Source: Zooshikella harenae (GTDB lineage: Bacteria; Pseudomonadota; Gammaproteobacteria; Pseudomonadales; Zooshikellaceae). From it: DNA of 64,000 bases. Of the stretch, positions 8,083-17,893 are shown piece by piece (position 1 is the first letter of the stretch; every line of letters begins with the position of its first letter). The DNA is taken from contig NZ_JAGSOY010000006.1 in the NCBI RefSeq assembly GCF_018837975.1, forward strand, positions 1 through 64,000, in the 5' to 3' direction. The notes under the pieces are model-generated. The model ran no database searches and was not told the origin of the DNA. It saw nothing but the letters and a program-made list of their open reading frames with translations. Made by a program: the position numbers and the translations under genes.

Positions 8083-9027
8083 ATGATCTTTGATAAAACA
8101 TTAGATTTAATCAAATCTTGTTTAGTGTTGTTGTTTTTCGGGGGGACTCCTGCGAGCGCCATTATTTATCAAGCGCCTGTTGATCGCTCTGAGTGGCGGA
8201 TGGATGGCTCCATTTTTGAGTGCAATCTTTATCACCCTATACCAGAATTTGGTGAGGCGGTTTTTCGTCGGCGAGCGGGTGAGCGGGTAGGTTTTCGTTT
8301 GCTGAGCTGGCAAAGTCCTATACAGAAAGGGAAGGCGATGCTTGTCGCTTCATTGCCATCCTGGCGACATGATCGGAGTGCTCAGGTGATGGGGGAGATA
8401 CAAGTCGATCCAGGTAAAGAAGCCATTTTTATGACAGGGCCTTTACCCAGCTGGATGTTAAATCAGCTTAAACAAGGCATGGCTCCAGCATTTGAACGAA
8501 TGGCCTGGTACAGTGATAAAGAAACTATCACGGTTGCGTTATCAAATGTTAATTTCCAGAAGGTTTACAATGACTATTTAGGCTGTTTGTCCAAGCTGTT
8601 ACCCGTGAATTTTGATCAAATACGACGGTCTTTTGTGCTGTTTGATTCAGGTAAAACAACGTTAAATGAGCAGGCTAAAGAAAAACTCAATAATATTGCC
8701 ATTTATGTCAAAGCTGACCCTAAAGTTCAGTCAATTTTTATTGATGGGCATACCGATGATATAGGACGTCGCTTGGATAACCGAGAGTTATCAAAACAAA
8801 GAGCTGAATCTGTTGAGAAATATTTAGTAGCACGGGGTGTTAAATCTGGAATTATGAAAGTTCGCTTTCATGGTGAAAGATATCCAATTGTTAAAAACGC
8901 TTCCTCTAAAGATCGTACGCGTAATCGACGTGCAACCATTCGTCTAGAAAAGAAACCATTACCCTCAGAAAATGTAACTGTCCCACCAACAACAAATATT
9001 TTAGACGAAGAAAAAGGAACGGAATAA
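8083..9027 (+). CDS. motY: Flagellar T-ring protein MotY (OmpA-like C-terminus)
   Basis: MotY belongs to the periplasmic T ring that holds stator units around polar flagellar motors. The 314-residue protein has an N-terminal signal segment (residues 5-27, ending PASA), a MotY_N-like domain (YQAPVDRSEWRMDG onward, to about residue 165), then an OmpA/MotB peptidoglycan-binding domain. In that domain FDSGKTTLNEQAK, FIDGHTDDIGRRLDNRELSKQRA and NRRATIRL are recognisable. Position next to pyrC-rnt and argG matches P. aeruginosa motY as I recall. No other flagellar gene is in the window, which is usual for motY. Confidence 0.88.
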   Translation: MIFDKTLDLIKSCLVLLFFGGTPASAIIYQAPVDRSEWRMDGSIFECNLYHPIPEFGEAVFRRRAGERVGFRLLSWQSPIQKGKAMLVASLPSWRHDRSAQVMGEIQVDPGKEAIFMTGPLPSWMLNQLKQGMAPAFERMAWYSDKETITVALSNVNFQKVYNDYLGCLSKLLPVNFDQIRRSFVLFDSGKTTLNEQAKEKLNNIAIYVKADPKVQSIFIDGHTDDIGRRLDNRELSKQRAESVEKYLVARGVKSGIMKVRFHGERYPIVKNASSKDRTRNRRATIRLEKKPLPSENVTVPPTTNILDEEKGTE

Positions 9028-9267
9028 AACTTCCCAGTAACTGACATAAACATCTAGCCAACTCATATGGATGTGTACGTTCGTCAGACAATAATTCCCT
9101 TTTTTGTTCCACTATTAATTTCTGGCTACATAATGACACAAAAAAATGATGTGATTGTGCCTATTGCTCTAGGCGAAGTAATTCACAGTCGTTAGAATAA
9201 TTGTTCATTTGGCACGAACATAACTTTAGTAATTTGGGAATATAAAAGTAGTTTTTGGAGCAAACGA

Positions 9268-10482
9268 ATGAAAGACATCAATAAGGTTGTCTTGGCATAC
9301 TCGGGGGGATTAGACACCTCGGTCATTGCCAAGTGGCTGGAAGACACTTACCAATGTGATGTGGTGACCTTTACAGCTGACTTAGGTCAGGGTGAAGAAG
9401 TTGAGCCAGCCCGAGCAAAAGCAGAAGCACTAGGTATTAAAGAAATCTATATTGATGACTTGCGAGAAGAGTTTGTCCGAGACTTCGTTTTCCCCATGTT
9501 CCGCGCCAATACTGTCTATGAAGGAGAGTACCTGCTAGGTACTTCAATTGCTCGACCACTGATCGCTAAACGTCTTGTTGAAATTGCTAATGAAACAGGG
9601 GCGGATGCCATTGCTCATGGAGCAACAGGGAAGGGTAATGATCAGGTTCGCTTTGAACTGGGAGCCTATGCATTAAAACCTGGCATACAAGTTATTGCCC
9701 CCTGGCGGGATTGGGATCTTAGTTCCCGGGAAAGTTTATTGGACTATTGTCATAAACACGATATCCCTGTTGAAACGCAAAAGGGTAAATCCCCTTATTC
9801 AATGGATGCAAACTTACTACACATTTCGTATGAAGGTGGCCTTTTAGAAGACCCATGGGCTGAACCAGAAGAAGATATGTGGCGTTGGTCAGTAGCACCA
9901 GAACAGGCACCTGATACACCTACTTATTTGGAACTGGACTATCTAAAGGGTGATATTGTCGCCATTGATGGTCAGGCAATGACACCAGCAGAAGTACTGA
10001 CCTTTCTGAATAAAGTGGGTGGTGCTAATGGTATTGGGCGGACAGATATTGTTGAGAACCGCTATGTGGGCATGAAGTCTCGGGGATGTTATGAAACACC
10101 TGGTGGAACCATTATATTGCGTGCCCACCGTGCTATAGAGTCAATTACGCTTGATAGGGAAGTGGCTCACTTAAAAGATGAGCTCATGCCTCGTTACGCA
10201 AAATTAATATACAACGGTTACTGGTGGTCTCCTGAGCGTAAGATAATGCAGGATATGATCGATACTTCTCAGCTTCATGTGAATGGTAAAGTACGACTTA
10301 AGTTGTATAAAGGCAGTGTCATCGTTGTGGGGCGTCAGTCAGTTGAGAGCTTGTTTGATCAGGCAATTGCAACTTTTGAGGATGATGCGGGTGCTTATGA
10401 TCAGGCCGATGCTGCAGGTTTTATTAAGTTAAATGCACTACGGTTACGGATTGCTGCTAATAAAGGACGTAAGCTGCTCTAG
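9268..10482 (+). CDS. argG: Argininosuccinate synthase
   Basis: ArgG joins citrulline and aspartate with ATP hydrolysis to AMP, giving argininosuccinate in arginine synthesis. The 404-residue protein shows the ATP pyrophosphatase loop [13 protein letters not shown] at the N-terminus, [17 protein letters not shown], and [16 protein letters not shown] in the citrulline/aspartate site. Length is normal for the short bacterial class. GGAG lies about seven bases before the ATG. It is monocistronic, followed directly by a strong terminator shared with gloA. Confidence 0.97.
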   Translation: MKDINKVVLAYSGGLDTSVIAKWLEDTYQCDVVTFTADLGQGEEVEPARAKAEALGIKEIYIDDLREEFVRDFVFPMFRANTVYEGEYLLGTSIARPLIAKRLVEIANETGADAIAHGATGKGNDQVRFELGAYALKPGIQVIAPWRDWDLSSRESLLDYCHKHDIPVETQKGKSPYSMDANLLHISYEGGLLEDPWAEPEEDMWRWSVAPEQAPDTPTYLELDYLKGDIVAIDGQAMTPAEVLTFLNKVGGANGIGRTDIVENRYVGMKSRGCYETPGGTIILRAHRAIESITLDREVAHLKDELMPRYAKLIYNGYWWSPERKIMQDMIDTSQLHVNGKVRLKLYKGSVIVVGRQSVESLFDQAIATFEDDAGAYDQADAAGFIKLNALRLRIAANKGRKLL

Positions 10483-10530
10483 TTATTAAATACAGCAATA
10501 AATGTAGTCACATTTAATGTGTACATGAAT

Positions 10531-10560
10531 AAAAAAACCCGCTAAAAAGCGGGTTTTTTT
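10531..10560. terminator. Bidirectional terminator between argG and gloA
   Basis: AAAAAAACCCGCTAAAAAGCGGGTTTTTTT is a perfect stem with poly-A and poly-T flanks between two convergent genes. Confidence 0.92.
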
Positions 10561-10569
10561 ATTTAAGGC

Positions 10570-10977
10570 TTAACCTGATAACCCTTGTCCTGCGTGCTTA
10601 CTATTAATCAGTTCGATTGCATAGTTGTCAGGATCACGAACAAAGGCTATTTCAGTTGTACCACCTTTAACTGGTCCAGGCTCGCGGGTAATTACGCCAC
10701 CTGCTACACGAATTTGTTCGCAGGTTTTGTATAAATCATCCACTTCAATGGCAATATGTCCAAAGGCATTGCCTTGGTCATATTGATCAACGTCCCAGTT
10801 GTAAGTTAATTCAATGACAGCACCTTCTGCTTCATCCTGATAACCTACAAAGGCCAGTGTATATTTGTACTCAGAGTTTTCTGATTTTCGTAATAGCTTC
10901 ATGCCCATTATACGTGTATAAAAATCAATTGATTTATCTAAATCAGCTACACGTAGCATGGTATGCAGTAAACGCAT
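10570..10977 (-). CDS. gloA: Lactoylglutathione lyase (glyoxalase I)
   Basis: GloA converts the methylglyoxal-glutathione hemithioacetal to S-lactoylglutathione. The 135-residue protein has the metal ligands His5, Glu56, His74 and Glu122 exactly where E. coli GloA has them, so it should be the short, nickel-type enzyme. Motifs include [16 protein letters not shown] and [17 protein letters not shown]3108 gene lies 22 bases upstream on the same strand, and purN and purM are further upstream. Confidence 0.96.
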   Translation of the reverse strand: MRLLHTMLRVADLDKSIDFYTRIMGMKLLRKSENSEYKYTLAFVGYQDEAEGAVIELTYNWDVDQYDQGNAFGHIAIEVDDLYKTCEQIRVAGGVITREPGPVKGGTTEIAFVRDPDNYAIELINSKHAGQGLSG

Positions 10978-10999
10978 TTATCATCCTCATTGGCTGGTT

Positions 11000-11722
11000 T
11001 TATTTACCAACTGGTTTGCCATTAATGGATGCTTTCTGCAGGTAAATATCGTAAACCTTGCTTTCTTCAAGTTGTTGCAAGCGAACTAAAATATAATCCC
11101 ATTCTTTTGCAAACCAGAGAGTTGTTTCACGCTTTTTATTTTCGCGAACACGTTTCACTTTTACAGTTTTCAATTTGCCAAGCGGACTGTCAATAACTTC
11201 CTCGCCAAGGCGTTTGAAAGAGTATGTTTTCACTTCATCTTCATCAGCCACTTTGTAGGTGAGATCTTTTTTATTATTAGCCAGGTCGAGCCTTAATTGA
11301 AACTGATAGCTCAAAGGGTCAAGGGTTTGTTTAGTAATTGCAAAAGGTTTAACGTCTTCGTCAGCCTGATTTTGCACTTGCATATTTTTCCAATCAAATG
11401 ACAGGCTGTCCTCTTTCGTTTTTGCAAATCCACCTCGTTTGTAGTGGTAAGAGGCAGGAACGACATGGTTGTCTTGAATGCTGAATCTGGACTGTTCAGC
11501 AATATCAACAATCACAATGTCTGCACTAAAGCTAAGGTGGTAAGAGCCATCTTTGGCTACCGTTAACTCCCGATTTGCAGAACCTTTGACAGGGATACTT
11601 GATACTTCAGCGCCATAGGTTGCTTTATAAGGTTGTAACGTATCAGCATTGAGATAGGCGGTATGAGTAAAGCAAGCCAGCCCAGCGGCTAATGCAAGTA
11701 AGCCTTTTGTTTTCATAGGCAA
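11000..11722 (-). CDS. DUF3108 domain periplasmic protein
   Basis: This exported protein of unknown function has a signal peptide (residues 1-26, KGLLALAAGLACFTHTAYLNA). The body is beta-rich and typical of DUF3108: YKATYGAEVSSIPVKGSANREL, then repeated strand patterns up to TLWFAKEWDYILVRLQQLEESKVYDIYLQ. It lies 17 bases downstream of purN on the same strand. The purM-purN-DUF3108 order is common in gammaproteobacteria. I infer an envelope location; nothing indicates an enzymatic role. Confidence 0.85.
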   Translation of the reverse strand: MPMKTKGLLALAAGLACFTHTAYLNADTLQPYKATYGAEVSSIPVKGSANRELTVAKDGSYHLSFSADIVIVDIAEQSRFSIQDNHVVPASYHYKRGGFAKTKEDSLSFDWKNMQVQNQADEDVKPFAITKQTLDPLSYQFQLRLDLANNKKDLTYKVADEDEVKTYSFKRLGEEVIDSPLGKLKTVKVKRVRENKKRETTLWFAKEWDYILVRLQQLEESKVYDIYLQKASINGKPVGK

Positions 11723-11739
11723 AAAACCTTTGTTGTCAT

Positions 11740-12372
11740 CTAATGTCTGATTTGAACACCTTGTGGCGGTAAAAGTTCGCCATCAAGAAGACATTTATTG
11801 TGTTCCATTTTTAATTTTTGTTCCGAGAACCAGGCAACTGCTTTAGGATAAATAGTGTGCTCTTGTTGCTGTACTTTTTGTGCAAGTGTAGTTGCAGTAT
11901 CTTCTTTTGTGACTTGAATAACGGCTTGAATGATAATAGGTCCGCCATCTAGTTCTTCGGTTACAAAGTGTACAGTTGTACCGTGTTCCTTATCACCTGC
12001 ATCAATTACCCGTTGATGAGTATGCAGACCACGATACTTAGGAAGTAATGATGGATGAATATTAATCATTCTTCCTGTGTAGTGTCGTACAAAACCATCT
12101 GTCAAAATACGCATAAATCCTGCAAGGACTACAAGCTCTGGCTGGAAATTATCAATATGAGCCTGCAGTGCTCGATCAAAGGCATCACGATCAGTGTATT
12201 GGCGATGATCAATAACTTTGGTAGGAATATTGGCTTGTTGGGCTCGCTGCAGACCATAGGCATCAGCTTTATTGCTTATAACAGCCGCAATACGGTAGTG
12301 ATGGTGAGGTTGCTGATCGATTAAGGCTTGTAAATTACTACCATTGCCAGAAATTAATACAACAATATCCAT
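11740..12372 (-). CDS. purN: Phosphoribosylglycinamide formyltransferase
   Basis: PurN transfers a formyl group from 10-formyl-THF to GAR in purine synthesis. The 210-residue protein has the phosphate-binding loop LISGNGSNLQALID and the catalytic triad Asn104, His106 (INIHPSLLPKYRG) and Asp142 (LDGGPIIIQ). Length is normal. It follows purM on the same strand with a gap of about 100 bases, so the two likely form an operon reading towards DUF3108. Confidence 0.97.
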   Translation of the reverse strand: MDIVVLISGNGSNLQALIDQQPHHHYRIAAVISNKADAYGLQRAQQANIPTKVIDHRQYTDRDAFDRALQAHIDNFQPELVVLAGFMRILTDGFVRHYTGRMINIHPSLLPKYRGLHTHQRVIDAGDKEHGTTVHFVTEELDGGPIIIQAVIQVTKEDTATTLAQKVQQQEHTIYPKAVAWFSEQKLKMEHNKCLLDGELLPPQGVQIRH

Positions 12373-12471
12373 AGAAAAAGTCCATCAGCGATATGTTGGT
12401 TGTTGGGCCACTTATAGGTGGATATGGCATAGATAGGCTAGTGTTGGTTAGTCACTAGCCCTGCTGAAAGG

Positions 12472-13542
12472 CTAAAACGACAGGTTTTGTACTTCTACCG
12501 CTTCATCTTGTTTCTCTTTCGTTTGGATTTCACCAACACGCCATACTGTTTCACCAGCAGCATCTAAATAGCGAATTGTGGCTTCAACTTTCTCGATAGG
12601 AACACATATCACCATACCTATACCACAGTTAAATGTCCTTAACATTTCTTGGCTAGTAATATTGCCTGCTTCTTGGAGCCACTTAAATACAGGAGGTAAA
12701 TCCCAGCTACCGCCATCAATAACAGCCTTGCAGTTGTCTGGTAAAACGCGGGGAATATTTTCAAGTAAGCCTCCACCTGTGATATGTGCCATTGCTAATA
12801 CAGGGTGAGTACGCCAAAGCATTTCCAGTGAGCGTACATAAATTTGTGTGGGAGCAAGTAAGCTGGCACCAAGTGTTGAATCGCCAAGCGGCATACTGAG
12901 GTCAGCATTACTATCTTTAAGCAGTTTACGAATCAGTGAGTAGCCATTTGAGTGAGGGCCTGACGAGGCTAGTGCTAAGAGTTGATTACCAGGTTGTACT
13001 TTGCTGCCATCAATAAGCTTGGACTTTTCGACAATACCTACACAAAAGCCTGCAAGATCATAGTCATCTCCCTGATACATGCCCGGCATTTCAGCGGTTT
13101 CACCACCAATTAGAGAAATACCTGCAATTTCACAACCCCGGCCAATGCCTGCAATTACATCGGTGGCGACATCCACATTGAGCTGACCTGTTGCATAGTA
13201 ATCTAAAAAGTAGAGGGGTTCTGCACCGCATACAATGAGATCATTGACACACATCGCTACAAGATCAATACCTATAGTGTCATGCTGGTTGAGTTCCATC
13301 GCCAGGCGTAGCTTTGTTCCCACGCCATCAGTACCAGACACTAAAACAGGTTCTTGGTAGCCTTTAGGTAGTTCAAATAAAGCACCAAAGCCACCAAGCC
13401 CACCCAGGGCTTCCGGACGATGAGTTCTTCTGGCAATATGTTTAATGCGTTCAACTAAGCGGTTGCCTGCATCAATATCAACGCCTGCATCCTTGTAACT
13501 AACAGATGGCATTGAAGACGATGGTTTGCTGCGTTCAGTCAT
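12472..13542 (-). CDS. purM: Phosphoribosylformylglycinamidine cyclo-ligase
   Basis: PurM (AIR synthetase) closes FGAM to AIR with ATP. The 356-residue protein has [19 protein letters not shown] at the start, [38 protein letters not shown] and [14 protein letters not shown], all typical of the PurM/SelD ATP-binding fold. It is divergent from the DUF2066 gene across a 400-base gap containing tandem repeats. Confidence 0.97.
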   Translation of the reverse strand: MTERSKPSSSMPSVSYKDAGVDIDAGNRLVERIKHIARRTHRPEALGGLGGFGALFELPKGYQEPVLVSGTDGVGTKLRLAMELNQHDTIGIDLVAMCVNDLIVCGAEPLYFLDYYATGQLNVDVATDVIAGIGRGCEIAGISLIGGETAEMPGMYQGDDYDLAGFCVGIVEKSKLIDGSKVQPGNQLLALASSGPHSNGYSLIRKLLKDSNADLSMPLGDSTLGASLLAPTQIYVRSLEMLWRTHPVLAMAHITGGGLLENIPRVLPDNCKAVIDGGSWDLPPVFKWLQEAGNITSQEMLRTFNCGIGMVICVPIEKVEATIRYLDAAGETVWRVGEIQTKEKQDEAVEVQNLSF

Positions 13543-13942
13543 GGCTTAAGGCCCAGGTAATGAGTGATTGGAATTAAGCGTAAAGATGAATTGTCTTAAA
13601 GTTGTGTCAATCTGTCTTGTTAATTAGACCACTTTTAAGTAACTTGCGCGGCACATTGCGGGTATTTTAGCAAGTGTTTGCTTGCCAGGCTATGTAACTA
13701 TTTATTAAGCGATAGCTTATGCAGATTATTAAGCAATAGCTTGTGCAAGGTTATTAAACAGTGCTTATATCAGGTGGTCGTTATGCCGAGTTGTAATCAG
13801 GGGGTATTAGACACGTTAGTTTGTACCCGTACAGATTTTGTTATCAAATAAAGGTATGACTAATGTTGTTTTCTGTTACAAGGCTATTGGCATGCCAATG
13901 TAAAGTATTAAGTGCCTGCTGATCAGGAAGGAAAGTAAGACT
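13543..13942. other. Divergent intergenic region purM / DUF2066
   Basis: This 400-base gap carries promoters of two divergent genes. No ORF or RNA gene is seen. Its central part contains a three-unit tandem repeat, listed separately. No PurR-type operator was recognised. Confidence 0.5.
13702..13774. repeat. Three tandem 24-25 bp imperfect repeats
   Basis: The units start at 13702, 13726 and 13751. Each begins TTATTAA and continues (A/G)C(G/A)(A/G)T(A/G)GCTT-like. The first two contain a small TAAGC...GCTTA/G inverted repeat and are nearly identical (TTATTAAGCGATAGCTTATG versus TTATTAAGCAATAGCTTGTG); the third is more degenerate. Confidence 0.7.
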
Positions 13943-15181
13943 ATGTTCTCACGACAGCTAACGTTTATTTTGACTTCATTTTTGCTACTTATTTCACTGG
14001 TAGCAACGACCGCTTCAGCGGCATCTGACCTTTATCAAGCAAAAGTCTTGGTACGTTCAACGGCCGAGCAAGATGAAGGTATGCGAGAAGGGTTTATCAA
14101 AGTTTTGCAAAAAGTGTCTGGCCAGGAAGATATTGCCAATAAGCCAGGTATTGCCGAGGCAGTTAACACACCCGACATGTATATTGTTCAGTTTGGCTTT
14201 GAGTCAACAGGTGAAACGACTCTGTCAAGCGATGGTCTTGAAGTGCCTGCAAAGCAGATGGTCATGCAGTTTGATAAAAAAGCTATAGAGCGCTTACTTA
14301 AAGATCATAATGTTTCAGTGTGGCAGCCCACTGAGCGGCCAAATACGTTGGTTTGGCTGATTCAGTCAGCATCAGGGGTGAGGACGCAACTTGGAGAGAG
14401 TGATAATCAACACCCTTTATTACAGGCATTGACTAAAGAATCTAAGCAAAAGGCCATGCCATTGTTATGGCCTTTATTAGACTTAGAGGATGCAGCTGCT
14501 TTGGATGAAGTAGATATGTGGGGCTTATACGCTGATACGATTCGTTCAGCATCTCAGCGTTACAATCCAGGTGCTATATTGGCTGCACGTGTATATGCTG
14601 AAGATGAGCAGACATACAGTGGCCGGTGGTTGTTACTGGGGGATAATACACAAAAAAGTAAGTCATTTAGTAAGCTGTCAGCTGAAGATCTTGCTGCAAT
14701 GGGCGTTAAACTTGCTGCAAACTACTATACAGCAGATTTACAGGACACTCCTGACGAAAATAAGCCCTTAGAAAATGCTGAACAGTCTACAGGTGCAAAT
14801 ACAACAACAATAGGACAACTACCATCTTCAACTGAGTCTAATAATGATGCGGCTCTAACTACAGAAAATGATGGATCTTCAACAGGCTCTACTTTGCCTG
14901 TACCTACCGCGACGAGTCATGATGTGAGGTTGGCAGTTGATGGGGTTGAAGGGATAGATGCATTTGCCAATATTAATCAATTACTGAAAAACTTAACGGA
15001 AGTAAAAGCAGTTCATTTGGTTAAAGTTTCTGGAGCTATGGTGGTATTTGATATTGATTTAAAGGATAACCGCTCAAAAGAAAAACTTGTGGCCCGATTA
15101 AACCGGGAAGCCAGGTTGAATATGTTACCCCCACAAGCAGGTGCTGACCGTTTTGTTCAGTATCAGTGGGTAGGGCAGTAG
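13943..15181 (+). CDS. DUF2066 domain exported protein
   Basis: This 412-residue envelope protein of unknown function has a signal peptide (residues 1-27, LTFILTSFLLLISLVATTASA). The DUF2066 pattern follows: DLYQAKVLVRSTAEQDEGMREGFIKVL, VVQ/FG-type strand segments and WPLLDLEDA in the middle. A low-complexity Ser/Thr/Asn-rich linker (about residues 275-325) leads to a C-terminal part with VDGVEGIDAFANINQLLKNL. It is divergent from purM and precedes the PgsA-like gene. The same neighbours (purM, hda) occur in Pseudomonas as I recall. Confidence 0.85.
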   Translation: MFSRQLTFILTSFLLLISLVATTASAASDLYQAKVLVRSTAEQDEGMREGFIKVLQKVSGQEDIANKPGIAEAVNTPDMYIVQFGFESTGETTLSSDGLEVPAKQMVMQFDKKAIERLLKDHNVSVWQPTERPNTLVWLIQSASGVRTQLGESDNQHPLLQALTKESKQKAMPLLWPLLDLEDAAALDEVDMWGLYADTIRSASQRYNPGAILAARVYAEDEQTYSGRWLLLGDNTQKSKSFSKLSAEDLAAMGVKLAANYYTADLQDTPDENKPLENAEQSTGANTTTIGQLPSSTESNNDAALTTENDGSSTGSTLPVPTATSHDVRLAVDGVEGIDAFANINQLLKNLTEVKAVHLVKVSGAMVVFDIDLKDNRSKEKLVARLNREARLNMLPPQAGADRFVQYQWVGQ

Positions 15182-15375
15182 CTGAGGTGTCAGGGAGTCG
15201 TTTATATCAGTAGTATGATGATTAAGTGTAACAAGCTTAAGCGTCATACAATCATTATAAACTTGAAAAAAGTATAAACTGCCTTATATAGGCTTACCAC
15301 GACGGTTGATTACGTTTTAAAATCAAGTGGTACGATAAATCAAGCAAAAAGTATAAAGGGAAAGCAAGAACTTAA

Positions 15376-16020
15376 GTGATATGGGCTGCTAGTGATAAAC
15401 ATGGCAGCTTGTTTTATACGTTTACTGTGAGCTGTAAAGTAATAAGGTTGACGGATACAGTCTTGGCATTACGTTATCTTCCTAATTTATTAACCATTAT
15501 CAGGTTGCTGCTGATTTTTCCTATCAGCTACAGCCTGCTTAGTGAACGCTATCAATTAGCGTTACTCTTGTTTATGGTTGCTGCAGCATCTGATGGGCTT
15601 GATGGTTTTTTAGCGCGAAGGTTTGGTTGGCATAGCCGTTTTGGTGCGATGATTGATCCGCTGGCAGATAAGCTAATGCTAATGGCGGCTTATATCATGC
15701 TCACGATCCTAGGGCATTTTCCATTGTGGTTAACGGCTACCGTTATTATTCGCGATTTGGTGATTGTTTCAGGCGCTGTGAGTTATCACTTTTTAGTGGG
15801 GCAATATGAATTCAAGCCTTCACGGATTGGTAAGCTAAGCACATTTTTACAAATTATGCTGGCCCTGCTGACAATATTGCATCTAACATTATTGACAATA
15901 CCCGCCTATGTTTTCACTGCATTAATATTTTCAGTGGCTGTTGTGACAGTCATGAGTGGGTTTGATTATGTGTGGGTTTGGACCCAAAAATACAGGCAGG
16001 AAACAAAGCATAAATCATGA
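15376..16020 (+). CDS. CDP-alcohol phosphatidyltransferase family membrane protein
   Basis: This integral membrane enzyme joins a CDP-activated lipid to an alcohol; relatives are PgsA and cardiolipin-type synthases. The signature D-x2-DG-x2-AR-x8-G-x3-D-x3-D is complete in SDGLDGFLARRFGWHSRF followed by GAMIDPLADK. Five or six hydrophobic helices cover the rest. The start is uncertain: the frame opens with GTG at 15376, but the conserved part starts at LRYLPNLLTIIR, so an internal TTG (15448 or 15463) may be used. The stop overlaps the next gene by four bases (ATGA), indicating translational coupling with the AI-2E permease. The product alcohol cannot be told from sequence. Confidence 0.85.
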   Translation: MIWAASDKHGSLFYTFTVSCKVIRLTDTVLALRYLPNLLTIIRLLLIFPISYSLLSERYQLALLLFMVAAASDGLDGFLARRFGWHSRFGAMIDPLADKLMLMAAYIMLTILGHFPLWLTATVIIRDLVIVSGAVSYHFLVGQYEFKPSRIGKLSTFLQIMLALLTILHLTLLTIPAYVFTALIFSVAVVTVMSGFDYVWVWTQKYRQETKHKS

Positions 16021-17099
16021 TGACTTACACGCAACGTTGGTTTTTGCTCAGTATGTTGGTGCTTATTTGCATACTGATCTATTTGCTGAAACCTATTTTG
16101 TCACCTTTTTTGGTAGGAATGATACTTGCCTACTTGGGTGACCCTATTGCTGATCGACTTGAAGTAAAGGGGATGTCTCGTACATTAGCAGTAATAACTG
16201 TTTTCATTGTGCTTTCTCTAGTGTTTACAATTCTCTTACTTATTCTTATACCCCTGTTAGCCAGTCAGATTAAAACACTCATACATCAGTTGCCTGTGTG
16301 GGCAACTTGGTTGGAAGAGAATGCTTTTCCCTGGGTTTATCAACATTTAGGCGTCGACCCAGAAAGCTTAAAAGTGAATAATGTTACCCGACACATTGTG
16401 TCTAAATGGCAAACAGCGGGTAGTCTGCTTACCCCTATTTTAAAGTCAGCCACGGAATCCGGTGTAGCGATCATTACTGCATTAACTAATTTGTTTTTGA
16501 TTCCTGTCGTGACTTTTTATTTACTGCGCGATTGGGATGTAATGACTGCTAAGGTTGGTACGCTATTACCGCGTAACTTAGAACCCGTAGTCGCTAAACT
16601 GGCCCGAGAGTGTGATGAAGTTTTGGGTGCCTTTTTAAAGGGGCAATTAGTGGTTATGCTTTGTTTGGGAATAATTTATGCTGCAGGCCTATGGCTTGTT
16701 GGTTTACAATTTGCCATTATTATTGGATTAACCGCAGGGCTGGCTAGTATTGTGCCCTATATGGGCTTTATTGTTGGTATTGGCATAGCACTAGTGGCTG
16801 CCGTGTTCCAGTTTGATACCTTGTTGCCTTTTGTTGGGGTTATTATGGTATTTATGGTGGGACAGGCTTTGGAAGGAATGGTACTAACGCCTCTATTGGT
16901 GGGTGACAGGATTGGTCTACATCCCGTAGCGGTCATTTTTGCCATTCTTGCTGGTGGTCAGTTATTTGGCTTTGTGGGGGTGCTGCTGGCACTGCCGATT
17001 GCTGCAGTTATTATGGTGTTGCTACGACATTTAAAAGAAATTTATACGTTAAGCGCACTGTATCACGCTAATCAGCAACCCATAACCCCTGATGAATGA
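16017..17099 (+). CDS. AI-2E family transporter (PerM-like)
   Basis: This 360-residue inner-membrane protein of the AI-2E/PerM family has about eight hydrophobic helices. The family regions are clear: ILSPFLVGMILAYLGDPIADRL near the start, a soluble middle (about 85-145), FYLLRDWDVM, then GLTAGLASIVPYMGFIVGIG and LTPLLVGDRIGLHPVAVIFA near the end. The substrate is unknown for this subgroup. It overlaps the upstream phosphatidyltransferase by four bases and directly abuts hda. A second family member lies at 59071-60150. Confidence 0.9.
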   Translation: MMTYTQRWFLLSMLVLICILIYLLKPILSPFLVGMILAYLGDPIADRLEVKGMSRTLAVITVFIVLSLVFTILLLILIPLLASQIKTLIHQLPVWATWLEENAFPWVYQHLGVDPESLKVNNVTRHIVSKWQTAGSLLTPILKSATESGVAIITALTNLFLIPVVTFYLLRDWDVMTAKVGTLLPRNLEPVVAKLARECDEVLGAFLKGQLVVMLCLGIIYAAGLWLVGLQFAIIIGLTAGLASIVPYMGFIVGIGIALVAAVFQFDTLLPFVGVIMVFMVGQALEGMVLTPLLVGDRIGLHPVAVIFAILAGGQLFGFVGVLLALPIAAVIMVLLRHLKEIYTLSALYHANQQPITPDE

Positions 17100-17105
17100 G
17101 TGTTT

Positions 17106-17810
17106 ATGAGTTCGCCAATTCAGCTGCCTCTTGGAATACAGCTTAGAGATGATGCGACATTTGCTAATTATTACAGTGGCCGGAATCAGCCAGTAGTAAT
17201 GGCATTGTCCCTTGATGCTGCAGAGCTTGGGCAAGCGGAACCTTATGTCTTTATTTATGGCTCGCCAGGTGTTGGTTGTAGCCATTTGTTGCAGGCTGCT
17301 TGTCATGAGGCAGACTTACATCAATTGAAGAGTGTTTATTTACCACTTGCGGAGCTTTTGCCTTATGGACCTGGAGTGTTGGATAGCCTGGAAACACTTG
17401 ATGTAATTTGTATTGATGAGTTACAGGCAGTAGCAGGTAATCGTCCATGGGAAGTAGCATTATTCCATTTATTTAATCGTGTTAAGGACGCAAATCGACG
17501 TTTATTGATTGCAGCTTCATCTCCACCTAAAGATACGGGTATCAACCTACCAGATTTACTTTCTCGTCTATCATGGGGAGTTGTCTTCCAAGTTTTGCCT
17601 TTAACGGATGAGGAAAAGGTGACAGCACTTCAGCTTCGTGCTCATATGCGTGGTTTAGATATTAGCGATGAAGTGGCACGTTATATTTTATATCGTGCTC
17701 CACGGAGTACACAGGCATTGTTTAGTGCGCTTGACCAGTTAGACAAAGCATCCTTGCGTGCCAAGCGCAAATTAACCATTCCCTTTGTTAAACAAGTGAT
17801 GGATTGGTAA
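17106..17810 (+). CDS. hda: DnaA regulatory inactivator Hda
   Basis: Hda binds the DNA-loaded beta clamp and stimulates ATP hydrolysis by DnaA, limiting re-initiation of replication. The 234-residue protein starts with a clamp-binding motif (PIQLPLGIQL), then FANYYSGRN, an AAA+ Walker A-like loop YGSPGVGCSHLLQAA, Walker B VICIDELQAV, sensor-1 LLIAASSPP and the C-terminal lid with RAPRSTQALFSALDQLD. The usual Walker A Lys/Arg position is Cys, a detail worth noting. A GTG at 17100 is possible but the ATG two codons later gives the normal start. It lies immediately after the AI-2E gene. Confidence 0.94.
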   Translation: MSSPIQLPLGIQLRDDATFANYYSGRNQPVVMALSLDAAELGQAEPYVFIYGSPGVGCSHLLQAACHEADLHQLKSVYLPLAELLPYGPGVLDSLETLDVICIDELQAVAGNRPWEVALFHLFNRVKDANRRLLIAASSPPKDTGINLPDLLSRLSWGVVFQVLPLTDEEKVTALQLRAHMRGLDISDEVARYILYRAPRSTQALFSALDQLDKASLRAKRKLTIPFVKQVMDW

Positions 17811-17814
17811 TCAA

Positions 17815-17851
17815 GTTAACTTTTACAGTGGGTGAAAAGTAACGATTTTTT
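17815..17851 (+). terminator. Probable terminator after hda
   Basis: GTTAACTTTTAC-AGTGG-GTGAAAAGTAAC forms an imperfect stem followed by a T6 run, just after the hda stop and before the convergent DUF3299 gene. Confidence 0.5.
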
Positions 17852-17893
17852 AAACCCTATTTATGATGTGAAAAAGTATTTGTTTAAAGTACA

